Below, piece by piece: positions 47,142 to 59,207 of a stretch of 64,000 nucleotides of DNA. The notes below the pieces were generated by a model that saw only the letters and a program-made list of their open reading frames with translations, had not been told where the DNA came from and searched no databases. Position numbers and translations under genes: made by a program. The DNA is taken from positions 1,178,001-1,242,000 of the forward strand of contig NW_026944388.1 in NCBI RefSeq assembly GCF_033439725.1, in the 5' to 3' direction. Origin of the DNA: Neurospora tetraspora. Lineage: Eukaryota; Ascomycota; Sordariomycetes; Sordariales; Sordariaceae. The first letter of the stretch is position 1, and each line of letters starts with the position of its first letter.

Positions 47142-47283
47142 TTAACCGAGGTTAGCGCTCTAGCTATTTGATATTGCCTGATTTCTGGGTATATTTGGGT
47201 TACCCTAGTACCTCCTATACCTTCTAGGCGAGTCAATCATATATACTCTTCAATTAATTAATTTTGCACCATTACATTTGATA

Positions 47284-48590
47284 ATTAATAGTCTAATTTG
47301 CGTATTTACGTTTAACGCTACGATTATTGATTATAAGTAAGATCCCTACGAAACTAATAACGTTAATTATATTTTTATTAAAGGAATTTACTAATAAGGC
47401 TATTACGGTTATTCTTAATACCTTTACCGATTAGCCTAACTAGTATAGAATTTTTAAGAGATTTGTTAGTAGTAATTAGGATTTTAGTAATTAATTGCTT
47501 AAAGGAGGACTTATAATTTAGAAGGTTTAACCCCCGAAGCCGGAAGACTTCTTCTTTATTAAGTAAGTAAAGGACTGCCTTTTGGCGGTAAAGAAGGAGT
47601 TCGTTAGATTTAATAGAGGAATTTAGGTTAAAAAGGCCGTGATTATAACTGTAATAATTACTATTACTATAGCTACTAATACGAACGGTACTATTATTAA
47701 GATTATTATTACTACCTAATTCTAAGAAGAAGCCGCTACCGGCGTTAATGAAGACGATGAAGAAGGGAGTTTAGGAGAAGAAGACGAAAAAGAGGAAGAG
47801 GAGGAAAATAAATATTATATTAAATAGGATATTAGAGAAAATATAGTTATTAACCCCTCTACTAATTTGATAATTATTAGGAAAGTAGTATACGATTAAA
47901 TTAATAATACGTACAACGTTTACTACAAAGATTAAAAAGATTTTAATAATATTAATACCCGAATTTATAATTAGATAAATACCTATATCGCCGCCTATTA
48001 TACTAATACTTTATTTAAATAGAATAAATCGATTAACGATTAACATAGAGAAATTAAGAATTAAATTAATTATTAACTTATTAATTAAATCGCTAAAGTT
48101 CGTCGAAATTATTGAGTTTTTATTAAAGAAATTATAAAGAAGTAATCTAAGGATTTCGAAAAGTAGTTATCCGATTAGGAGATCCTTATTATAAACGGAA
48201 AGAGATTCGGAATTAGTAAAGTAATTTTCCCTATTTTATAATTTACTAAATTTATTAATATAGTTTATAAATATAAATTTATTTAGGCTAACAATTTTTA
48301 AAAGTTTAATAACGAATTTAAAGAAATATTTTAAAATATAAGGATATATCCGTTAATTTTAAAAGGGTTAATATATTAAAACGTACTATACTATTAGTTA
48401 ATTTTAAAAAGGTTGTAGTTCGTAGCGTTTAGGGTATTGGCTGCTTTGGTTCGTAAGAGTTCGTATTTAATAAAGAGGACGTTTTTAATTTTAATTGCAA
48501 AAAGAAGTAGAAGGTAAATATAAGGAAGAAACGTAGTACGGATAAAACGTAAAAAATTCTTTACAGCCGAAAAAGAAAGGAGGCGTTATA
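47284..48590 (+). pseudogene. RIP-degraded 5' internal region (gag side) of the copia-type element
   Basis: AT-rich sequence between the 5' LTR and the nested element. By position it is the gag/protease side, but no intact motif survives RIP. Stops occur in all frames. Confidence 0.6.
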
Positions 48591-48595
48591 CTACT
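48591..48595. repeat. target-site duplication CTACT (left copy) of the nested element
   Basis: Repeated at 55169-55173 directly after the right LTR of the nested element. Confidence 0.85.
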
Positions 48596-48797
48596 TGTAA
48601 CGGGGACAGTACGGTTAATATAGATGCTGGTCGTATAGTTTAATTGAAGTTTTATAAAGAAGGAAAGTTCTATTTAAGAGGCGGCTCCACTGGAGATGCG
48701 AGGTTTTAATAGGGGCTGCATAAATATAGCCACGGCGCCTTATAATAGCTCTAATCAATAACTAGAGTACTATAGTCCGGGCCTTAGCCCTATAATA
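48596..48797 (-). repeat. 3' LTR of the nested gypsy-type element
   Basis: Begins TGTAACGGGGACAG and ends TATAATA on the + strand; 202 bp, same length as its partner. Differences from the partner are C/T or G/A. Confidence 0.9.
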
Positions 48798-48821
48798 TTT
48801 GCCCCCTCCTCCCTTCTCCTA
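48798..48821 (-). other. polypurine tract of the gypsy-type element
   Basis: On the minus strand GGAGAAGGGAGGAGGGGG lies directly before the 3' LTR, the expected primer site for plus-strand DNA synthesis. It fixes the element's orientation. Confidence 0.75.
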
Positions 48822-49899
48822 CCCCTCTATACGTTCGCTCCTTCTATCCCGACCGACGAAAGTAGTAAATAATAAGCAATAGCGTACGTATATACGTACC
48901 TTTAGAATTATATATAAAAACCCCTCCCCCAATTTCTTTTCCCTCTTTCTCTCCTTTCCATTTTTTTTAACCGTCATTCAAATTACTAAAGTAAATATTA
49001 CTATCCCCTAATTAATTTTTGCTTGCCTTTCTTAACTAAAGTAAATATTTTATTTAATTTTGTCTAAATTATCTTCGTCCTTATTTTAGCCAATTGAGAG
49101 CGAGGCTTCGTCCTCGCCGTTATTGCACAGCTCCTAATCCCCTTCCTAGGAGGCTGGTACTTATTGTAAACGTACTAAAAACCCTGTCGCTACCCCTAAA
49201 AAGTCTAAACTTATAAAATTTAAATACTTATTAATAAATCTTCCCTATTATTCCTACCTTAAAAAATTATTATTAACCTTATTTATTCTTTAAGCGGATT
49301 ATAACCTCTCCGAAATCCCGTATATCTTATATTTAAACGTTCCGCACGAATACTATACTAAGCTTAAAAACCGGGCATATATTGCCTACTATAATAATAG
49401 TAAATAATATAACCGGGTTTCGTCTTTAACCTAGAAGTTTACTATAATTTGAGAAACGGCGACTTCTGGTAAAAATAAGACGAAGGCCTTTAACTACGTC
49501 CGTAGAACTATAATTATCTAATATTACGCTGCTAAATTATATCAAAATGATATTATCTCTTCGTAAATCTTTTCTATTTTATTTACCTTAATAAAAATAA
49601 ATTTCAACTAATTAAAGTTTTTAAATAAAAATATAGCCACTTCCTTTCAGCCCTTAATAATACCGCCGCCGTTCCCCTAACCCTTACCGCTCCTATTACC
49701 CCGGCTACTCTCCCGACCCCCGCCCTCCCCTTTAAAAAATTTATTATAGTAGAGCTAATAGCCCGCTTCGAATTATTCGAAAAATAATTAGAGGTTATAA
49801 AAATTAAGAATAATTAGAAATATAAAATACTGAAGAAAAAATAAAAATATTTAAAATCGATATTTACTACCCTCCTTCTTTCTTCTTTTACTACCGTCT

Positions 49900-52800
49900 C
49901 TATTACTTTATATATTCTATATTAAAATATTCAACTAATCTATTATTAATATCGGCTAGGCTATATTTCACTTCGAAGCGGTCTAAGGCTATTATATTAA
50001 TAAATTTTTCTAGTAGCTCTTAAAATTATTATACCCAGCCAATTTAATTAACTAAAATTATTCTACAACCTTTCTTAATCGTATAGTAGAAAACTTCATT
50101 TACAATATATTCCTTTTTCCTATTTATTATAATAGTTAGCGGTTGGAAATCGGTAATAATTTAATCCGGTAGAGGGTTATTGCAAACCCTCTTAAATAAA
50201 TCTATATAAAATTTATTAAAGACCCTTAAAAAGAAATTGGAAAATTCTCTTAAGAAAGGGTTGAAAATTCTAAATATTATATATTTCGTATAAACTTAAT
50301 CGAATTTTTTCTTAGGGCGCGCTATAATAAAAATTTCAAAATTTAGCCAAACCTTATCCTCTACTTTAAGAATTTTAATTAATTACTTTTTACAATTAGC
50401 GAAACGCTCTTACTTTTATACGAAAATTATTATAATTATTTAATATAAATCCGTAATTTATTATAGTATTGCGATGAAATCCTTAGTTTTTACTTACGGG
50501 TTTTTAAAATCTACTTCTGCTAGAGAAACTACTAGGGCTATTAGGGATTGCGGATAATAACCGTAGATAGTAAAGAATAGAAATATATTAATAGAGGTAT
50601 TAATTCGATTATTAATTATTAATTATATTATTAGGTACTAATAATCCAAATTATTTTAAGCGTAATTAACGAAGATTTTTAGAAGACTTATACCTCCTAA
50701 TTTATTCTTTCGGGGCTACCGTCAGTTTAAAGATAAAAAGTAGTATTCAAAAATTAATTAATACCTAATAAATCATAAAGATACTTCTAAAATTGGTTAG
50801 TTTAATTAATACTCCTATTATTAATAATAAATTGCGGCCACTTATAATATTATACGAAATACTTAAAGAAAATTTCCGCTATTGCTTTTACTTCTATAGA
50901 GGATATTAGCTCTAGAATTACTAATTTACTAAATTTATTTTTAATAACGAAGAAGTTAACGTAGCCTTTTATAGGGGGGAAATTAGTAATAAAATCTATT
51001 TAAATATCTCTAAAGAATTAATTTAGGATAGAAAGAGGCTTTAATAACCCTTTTTTATAATTTCTTTAGTATTTTACCTTACTATAAATATTATAGTTAG
51101 CTAAGAACCAATAGATATAAATACCTATTAGCAGCCAATAGAAATCCTTATTTATAATATAAATAGTACCTTCTCTTCCGGGGTACCCAAGAGCCTTCGA
51201 ATCGTATACTTCTTAAATAATACAAGTATAGAGAACATTCCTTTCAATATTTTCTAAGGATATATACAAGGTTACAGCTTCAATAATAATAAAAATTCTT
51301 AGAATTTAAATACAGCCTTTGTAATATAACTTGCTAAGCCTATTAATAATATATTTACCCAATTGAATTTTTAAACCTTATATAGAAATTAAGAAGGTCC
51401 TATCTTTATTAATAACAGCTTAGTAAATAATTTAACAGACTTCGTCTTTTTAAGAAACTTTTTTTGAAAAATTATTACAAATTTAAATTTTTAAATACTT
51501 TTACGCCCTCCCCTACTATAATAAAGGAAGCGACTATACAAATATAATTTTTGAGAGCAAATTAGAGAATTAATTACATTTCCCTAACGTTTACATCCTC
51601 CTTATTAAGGCAGTCTTAATCCCAACGGAATAGAATATTAAGAATTATAATAAATTTCTTCGGACAGTAAAAGATTTCGAAATTAAATTATATGAAAAAT
51701 TCGGCTTATCGCGCTTACCGTTTAAAGAATTTTTACCTTTCTATAAAATATTCGAAATTACAATAATTAATAATAATAACGAACTTCTTATAGCTTTTAA
51801 ATTCCGTAAACTATTCTTTTATATATTTAATAATTACAAATATCTCCTTACTATAAATAGGGTAATTATATTTAACGGGGGTAAACTTTTAGGAATAATA
51901 AATAACCGCTATTTTCTACCTATCGCTCTCCTAGGTAAGGATATTACTAGAATTATACCTATTATAATCTACTTCTAAAAAAGTAAGTAAATCGGGATCC
52001 TACTAAGTAAGAATAGGGGCTTTAATAAATAATTCCTTTAATTTTTTTAAAAACTATATCGTATTATTCGGTCTGTTCAAAAGGGACCTCCTTACCTATA
52101 AGGGCTATTAGCAATCCTACAACCGAAGAGAAGTTTTTAATAAATATCCGGTAATAGTTAGTAAACTTAAAGAAACTTCGTACCCCTCTTTAAAATATAA
52201 GTACCTCTTATTCAATAATCGCTCTAATCTTTTCTAGGTCCGCTTGAATACTAATATTTATAATAATAATGAAATTTAAATATTTAACGCTCTTTACTAC
52301 AAATTCTTATTTTTTAGGGTTTAAATAGAATTTAATAATAATTATATATTTAATAACTTTGTACACTTCAACTAAATAATTTACTTTAGAACTTGATAAG
52401 AAATTTAATATATTATTTATATATACTAAGGTAAAATTATCGAAATAATTCCCTAGAATATAATTAATATACCGTTAAAATATTACTAATATTCTTAATA
52501 ATCCCAAAACTATAACTAATTACTTAAATAATTTATATTGAATTTGAAATACCGTTTTCCCTTTCTCTCCTTCAGCTATACGGATTTTATAGAATACTTG
52601 TACAATATCTATCTTAGTAAACTATTTCGCTTTAATGATAATTTTGAACGTCTCTTTAATTAAGGGTAATAGGTACTAATCTACTTTAATAATAATATTA
52701 AGAATTTTATAATTGTAATAAAATTGAAAACCTCTTCCCGGCTTCCTAATAAAGAGAATTGGCGTAACGGTAATCAAATTATTAATACGGATAAAACCCT

Positions 52801-54966
52801 TATTAAGAAAATTTGTAAAGGTTTTTTTTAGTATTAAGAATTCTTTTCGTAATATATTATAAACGTAATTATAAAAGAAAAGTAACTTCTTACCGTTTTT
52901 GTCTTTCTTAAATTCGATTTTATAATTGATATTTAAGCGGTTAGGATTAACTTTATTAAGCTCCTCTTACTTCTAAACGAATAGGTAATTATATATTTCT
53001 ATAAGGATTATTTTTCGTAGTTTTCTATTTATTATACCGACTTTAGGCTTAAAGGCCTTCTTAATATTTCGTAAACTTATTACGAATATCGTTAATTCCG
53101 CAGCTTACTAGCCGCTTTTCTTCCTAATTTTATTTATTATAGTTACGAATATAGTTATTGAATAGTATATTACTTTTTTAAATTCTTTAATTTTTAAGGA
53201 AAAACTTTTCGGGGAATATTTTAAGTACGGGATTTAGTAATCAGCTACTCCATACCAAAGTTTATATTTATAAGGGATAGAGTAGGCCTTTATAATAGTC
53301 AATTATAGTTTCTCTAGAATAATAGGGAATTCTAATTTAAAGACTATATAAATATAGACGATAGATTTATACTCATAAATATTTACTTTAAAATAAATAA
53401 TCCCTTTAATTTCCGCCCTTTCTATTTTTATTGAGGCTCTTCGTACTTATTTTTTTAAATATAGGTATAATAGGAATTCTTAGTTTTTTAATAATATTTT
53501 TACTAATTACAGTATAGTATTAGTAACCTTTATTGACGAGGGTATAGAAATAATTGTTATTATTAATAATAATAGGTATTTTAATAATATTTATCTTTAT
53601 AGGTCCTGGGAAGCTTTTAGTTCTCGCTTCCTTACTTAGTACTTTAGAATATTCTTTTATTTGACTTTATAAGGGAGTTATTTTTTTTCCGATTCTTTAG
53701 AGGAAGAATATTTATTATTATCTTCTAATACGGGTTCTACTTTAAACTTAATTTTAATAAATTTATTGCCTATAAGAGGACGTTATATTAGTTAATATAT
53801 ATAATTACTGACTATATACTTATTAACTCTGTAATAGAAATAGAAATTTAAAGTACGGCGTTTATTTCTTTCGTCTTAGAAACTTATTTAGTACGTTTAA
53901 CGTCCTTATTATTAAAATTACCCTTTATTTTAATATAGCCTATCGTAATATTACTATTTATATTTTTAAAATATTTAAAAATAGGGGTAGGGTCGCGCCG
54001 GAAAAGGGAATTCTAATAATAATAATTATATTCTTTATCATTACCCCTAATATTACGGAAGGCTTTATTAGCTTTAAATTTCTACGTAATATCTTTTAAT
54101 TATTTAATATACAAATCGTAAATTTCAGGTATACAGATTATAATTAATTAATCGTAGAGAATATTAAATATAAAAGTGTTTAATTAGGGTAATTTAGAAT
54201 TATTTTCCTAAATAAAGCCCTTAACTTTCGTAAGGTTCTTTTCGAACGTAGGAAATTAATCCGATAGGGATTAGTTCTTTCTCTATTATATAGTACGTAA
54301 GCGGGTTAAAGCTAATTCTTTTTCATTTTTATTACCGAAAATTAATTCGAAGTAATTAAAGAAATCCTCGAATCTACGGATACTATTAATACTATTAGAA
54401 CGCTAGAAGGCTTCTACTTTAACTATTTTATCGGCCGGGAAGGCGTCTAATAATATTAACTAATCTAATTTATTATTAGTAATAGTTCCTACCAATTTCT
54501 CTTCTTTATATATAAGGCGTAATTAGGTAAGATAGAAACTAAATATAGAGGGGGTTCCATCCTATTTCAGCCAGCGGATATTTTTACGTTTAGAATTATA
54601 ATAGGGAGCAGCTTCTTATATAATATTAATTACAGCGTTCGGGGTAATAATAGTTATTACGGTAATTATATTAACGTTGAAGGGGTTTTATTAATTTTAA
54701 ATAGTATGCTATATATTGAATATTATTTTTACTATTTAAGCAAATGCGTTATTAATAAATAACGTCCTAGCAAAATCTTCCTTCTTTTGTACAAGGCGTA
54801 TAATTTCTCTCTTCGTAGCCTTTTTTTATTTTACGGCTACGGCGGCTATAGCGGCGGAAAATTCCACGGAAATTCTAACTACAGCCATTTAGGTAGGTAG
54901 GCTTTATTACTACTATTGTAGCGGCTGTTTATTTTATTCTATTAGGTCTGTTACAATAGAATTTGA
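49900..54966 (-). pseudogene. RIP-degraded gag-pol of the gypsy-type element
   Basis: Minus strand: the gag side is at the high-coordinate end (about 53.4-54.9 kb), reverse transcriptase about 52.15-52.95 kb, RNase H about 51.5-52.1 kb and integrase about 50.6-51.45 kb. Recognisable residues include the NNIL remnant of the YxDD box and YVNFFVIKNKFSKL of the integrase core. Many stops; non-functional. Confidence 0.75.
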
Positions 54967-55168
54967 TATAACGGAGATAGTACGATTAATATAGGTGCTG
55001 GTTGTATAGTTTAATTGAAGTTTTACAAAGAAGGAAAGTTTTGTTTGAGAGGTAGCTCTATTAGAAATGCGAGGTTTTAATAGGGGCTGTATAGATATAG
55101 CTACGGCGCTTTATAATAGCTCTAGTCGATAACCAGAGCGCTACAGCCTAGGCCTTAGCCCTATGACA
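54967..55168 (-). repeat. 5' LTR of the nested gypsy-type element
   Basis: 202 bp, begins TATAACGGAGATAG (the partner has TGTAACGG) and ends TATGACA on the + strand, followed by the CTACT target duplicate. Confidence 0.9.
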
Positions 55169-55173
55169 CTACT

Positions 55174-58100
55174 TTATAAGGTTTACGAGCGAAGCTCTCA
55201 CTTAATAATGCGCTATTAGTATTTAATATTTAAAATTAGGGATAATCTTAAATGGAAATTAAGCGGCTTTAATTAAAAGTTTATTAATAAGAATTTTAAA
55301 AAGTATCCCGAAATCAGTAAAGAGGTTGAAAAGGTTAGGAATTAAATACGGGATTATTTTATTACCTTTACGTAGATTATTATTTTGAAAAATTAAAGGA
55401 GATGAAAAATCGGTACTTATAATTTAGTATTTCTTATTAAATAAAGTACTTTTAATACAAATAATAGTAAGAGTAATACTTATTTATTTAAAAATTTTAT
55501 AATCTTCGATTCCGGGTTTTCTATTTATATTTTTAATAAAATTAATTATTTCTCTTCGTTTCGAATAACGTACTTAAAGGACCGCGTTTAGGCTAGTAAA
55601 TTTTAAAGATTTATTAAGGGTTTTAGGATTATTAACGTAGAAATATAGGGAGAGAAAGGAACTCTAAAACTACAATTGAAAGAAGTAGCCTTCTACCCTA
55701 ATTTTATTATAAATTTTATATTACTATATTTATTTTAAAAGTAAGGTCTTTATTAAAATTATAAACCGTCTAATAATTACCTCCGTCGGCTAAATGGTTT
55801 ACTCTTTTATTTCTTTTAAAATATTTATCATTAAATATTCTTCGAATACCTTCCCCTCTCTTTTAATTATGCCGTTTTCTTTATTCGTCGAAATCCCTTT
55901 AATTCCTTTACCGGCCGTCGTATATATAAAATATCCGTTAAATTCTAATATAAACAATTCAGTTATTATAGTTTTTAAATTTTTAAATCCTTTTATAACG
56001 TTGAAGGCGCTAAATTTAAAGGGCCCGCTATTTACTAGTGTGATACGTACGGTATTTTAAAAATTAAACGACAAATTAAATGAAAATTATAAAATAGGAA
56101 ATTTAGTCTGAGAGAGCGTTTCGCCGTCAATTTCTTCGAATATAAAATAGGGAGAGGTAGCTTTAAATACATTATATTTATTATTGATTGATAGATTGGA
56201 TTCGTTTGGGATATTTATGTAGCGAATTAAATAGTTAAGGCTATTATTGAAGAATTTCTTTCTGTTATTAATATAATTAATTATTAATATAATATTAAAG
56301 TTAAACACGTTGAATATGATAACGAGTTTAATAGTTAAGATATTAGGGATAAGCTAATTATACGCTTTATTATTTTCGAGCCTTTAATATTCAATATTTA
56401 AATTTAAAACGGCGGTATTGAACGTTTAAGGGGTATAATTAAAGAAAAGGCGCGTATAATAATAAATAGCATTATATTCCCTTATAACCTTTAGTTTTAA
56501 ATTATTTTAATTTCGGTTTATTTTATTAATTAATTGCTTAGGTATTTTTATAATTAGAAGTTATTATATAAGTAGTTTTATATTTTCGTGGCCTATTATA
56601 AGGGGGTATAAATTAAACCCTATAAATTTAATTTCAATTATTTACGTGTTTATAGTTATAAAATATATGCGATAATAGGTATTATATAGAAAAAAGAATA
56701 ATAGCGTAAAAAGTTTTAATTAAAAGTTTAAATCGGATTCTTTATTGGTTATACTGCCTCTTTTATTTACTAAGTTTAGAACCCGTAAATTAATTATATT
56801 ATTTATACCTGTAATATACTCTTTGACGAAGATTTAGTTTATTTAGGGAACTTTAATAATTTTAAAGAAGGATTAAGGCTAATTAGCGATGAGATTGCCA
56901 ATTTACTTAATTGAATTAATTAACCTCTTTAATTATCTATGCAATATTTCGAGCCCTTTAATATAACCTAAAATATAGAAAAAAACGGTTTTACCCCTCT
57001 CTTATCATTATTCTTCGATAACGAATTTTAAGAAGATAGTAACGAAACTATCTCGAAATTAATAGAATTTACTATTTAGAGTAAAATATTTATTAATTTT
57101 ATATTTAGCTACCCTATTTTATTAAGTATATTATTAGCTACTTTTATTACCGGCCTTATAATAGATTTACTAGAGTTTATTTCCTTCCCGACTTTCGAAT
57201 TATAGGAAATTACATTTAACGTTAAGAAATTTATTTAATTAGTTAGGTAGTAGTAGGGTAAAATAATTATAAAGGTAGAAATTAATTATTTAATTTCTAA
57301 GGGTAGTAGATTGGAGTCTATTAAATGTTAAGATTTCCTTCTAGTTTTAAAGATTTATTACGATTTCGAATATTACGATTTAAGTAATTTTTTTAAGTAA
57401 ATGGAGGAAGTATATTTCGATAATTATAAAGAGATGATGTTATAGGTCAAAATTGACAAAGATATTTCCCGTATTAAAAGTTTTTAAATTTTCGATTGTA
57501 TATAGGTATATATATATATATGTTTAATAAATATAATTGGTTATTAAAAGTAAAAGTTCGCCTCGTAATTAGAAGAAACTAATAGTATAATTATAATAAA
57601 AAATTTATACTTCTATATTAATTAATTATTTATTTCGGTTAATTATTACCTACATTATTAAGTTCGATTTCGAATTTATTAAATATGATATAGTAAATGC
57701 CTTCGTTAATACCTATTTCGATAAGGAGATTTATATATATATACCCCTTAGTTATCAAAAGTATAATATTGTTTTTAAGATCCTTAAGGCCTTTTATAAT
57801 TTTTAACGAATTCTTTTATTATAGTAACGAAAATTTAATAGGACTTTCGAAAGTTTAGGGTTTAAATTATTATTTAAAGACCTATATATCTTTAAATATA
57901 ATAGATTTTTAATTTTTAATTACATTAACGATATTATTTTCGCCTTTAATAAATTATAGTACGATAAAATTATATGGGTTACGAAGAAGTTGGAGGAGAA
58001 GTATAAGTTTATTAGTAGTAATAATTCTTAATAGTTTTGAGGTATCGAAATTATTCGAGACTAAGAGGTAGGTTGTATTTGGTTGTCGTAACGGGAATAT

Positions 58101-59030
58101 ATTTATAAAATTACTAAATTGATTAAAAATCCCTATATTTTCGCCTTTATTCCGATAAATAATAAAGAATTTATATTTTATAATATCATAGCTTCTTTTA
58201 ATAAAATACGAAAATATTAGGTCGTTATCAGTTTTATAATATACGCTATTGTAATTACCTAATTTAATATTATTTTTGCTGCTAGCCGATTAGTTTATTA
58301 TAATTATAATCCTAGTCTTTAATATTATAAGGTTGTTAATAAGGTTTTGTACTATTTTTAATATTATTTTAATTTCTCCCTTTGTTATAATAAGTTAACG
58401 AAATTCGAGATCGTTTTAAATATATTGTAGGCTAATAATTCTTTAAATTGAAAGAATTTATATATATTTACAATTAAGTTTTTTAGTAATTTAATTTATT
58501 GGGTATAATTAAATAAAAGACGGTATCTATTTTAATAGTATAAGTAGAGTTATTATCCATTTTAAATGTTATTAAGGAAATTATTATTATTATGCGTTTA
58601 TATAAGAAGATTGATATTCCTTTCGATAAGGATATATTTGTGATCGGTTATAATAATATATAAATAATTTGTGTGTTAATCATTGAGGTAGTGAAGTTGA
58701 TAATTAAGTTGAAGTATATTAATATTTATTATTATTAGTTAAGGTAGGAGATTATGGAGGGAAGGATTAAAGTTGAGTATTTGGAGACGAAGAAGATACT
58801 AGCTGATAGATTGACGAAGGTTTTAGGATAATTGGATTATGAGAAATTCTGGGAACTGATGGGAATAATGAATATATTAGTTTGTAAGGAGATAGGGATG
58901 GATAAGGAGATTTTGGATGATGCTTTAGAGGATATTTATAGTTTAGTTAGAGAAATTAACGTATTAGAAGAGAGATTTTATAAATAGCTTTACTTTTACC
59001 CTGTTTGGAAGGTCTGTAAGTGAGGGGGTG
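55174..59030 (+). pseudogene. RIP-degraded pol of the copia-type element (integrase, RT, RNase H)
   Basis: Continues the outer element after the nested insertion. The integrase remnant is about 56.33-56.7 kb and includes FNYLRVYSYKIYAIIG. Reverse transcriptase is about 57.5-58.2 kb; the NAF block at 57696 and YINDIIFA at 57921 share one frame. An RNase H-like tail is about 58.5-58.8 kb (LKYIN in place of the usual AEY box). A GTAAGTGAGGGGG polypurine tract (about 59016-59028) precedes the 3' LTR. Stops throughout. Confidence 0.8.
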
Positions 59031-59202
59031 TGTTATATTTAAGGGTGGTTTTAGCTATACTATATGGAGGTTAGCGCTCTAGCTATTTGATATTGCTTGA
59101 TTTCTAGGTATATCTAGGTTACTCCAGCACCCCCCATACCTTCTGGGCGAGTTAGTCACATATACTCTTCAATCAATCAATTCTGCACCGTCACATTTGA
59201 TA
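59031..59202 (+). repeat. 3' LTR of the copia-type element (uninterrupted)
   Basis: 172 bp from TGTTATATTT to TTTGATA. It gives the ancestral form of the 5' LTR, without the mitochondrial insert, and is followed by GCATG. Confidence 0.9.
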
Positions 59203-59207
59203 GCATG
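59203..59207. repeat. target-site duplication GCATG (right copy)
   Basis: Matches 46848-46852. Base composition returns to normal immediately after. Confidence 0.85.

Larger units (their letters stand above)
46890..47148. pseudogene. nuclear insertion of mitochondrial DNA (NUMT)
   Basis: This 259-bp segment sits between the two halves of the 5' LTR and is absent from the 3' LTR, where TATATGG runs directly into AGGTTAGCG. It contains an nad5 fragment and a complete mitochondrial tRNA-Trp in opposite orientations. Unlike its surroundings it has no internal stops in the nad5 part and intact tRNA pairing. Confidence 0.85.
46853..47283 (+). repeat. 5' LTR of the copia-type element (split by mitochondrial DNA)
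   Basis: Matches the 3' LTR at 46853-46889 and 47149-47283, 172 bp in total. The 259 bp between are the mitochondrial insert. Ends TTTGATA at 47283. Confidence 0.9.
48596..55168 (-). mobile_element. nested RIP-degraded Ty3/gypsy-type LTR retrotransposon
   Basis: 6,573 bp inside the copia-type element, with two equal 202-bp LTRs (48596-48797 and 54967-55168) and a CTACT target duplication. Orientation is minus: the polypurine tract lies on the inner side of the left LTR. Minus-strand translation shows mutated gypsy signatures in order: reverse transcriptase with VYINNILNF (the YxDD site, about 52400-52430), RNase H (about 51500-52100), then integrase with WRDILIDFITNFPPIKGY (about 50950-51010). 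The RT-RNaseH-integrase order is diagnostic of Ty3/gypsy. No frame is intact. LTR differences are transitions only. Confidence 0.9.
46853..59202 (+). mobile_element. RIP-degraded Ty1/copia-type LTR retrotransposon, interrupted by two later insertions
   Basis: Bounded by LTRs with TGTCA...TGATA ends (imperfect TGTCA/TGACA inverted repeat) and GCATG target duplications. Total span is 12,350 bp; removing the nested element, its extra target copy and the 259-bp mitochondrial insert leaves about 5.5 kb, a normal copia length. Order on the + strand is integrase, reverse transcriptase, RNase H, which is the copia order. Mutated signatures: NGGIERLRGIIKEKAR (integrase, 56408), NAFVNTYF...IYIYIP and YINDIIFA (reverse transcriptase, 57696-57944, one frame). 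Stops occur throughout. All LTR-to-LTR differences I compared in the long shared tract are transitions, the RIP pattern. It cannot encode proteins. Confidence 0.9.

Noticed and set aside
55794-56060. 88-codon + strand frame in the AT-rich block
   Set aside because: Lies within the RIP-degraded copia-type pol region. Ile/Phe/Asn-rich composition reflects mutation to AT, not selection.
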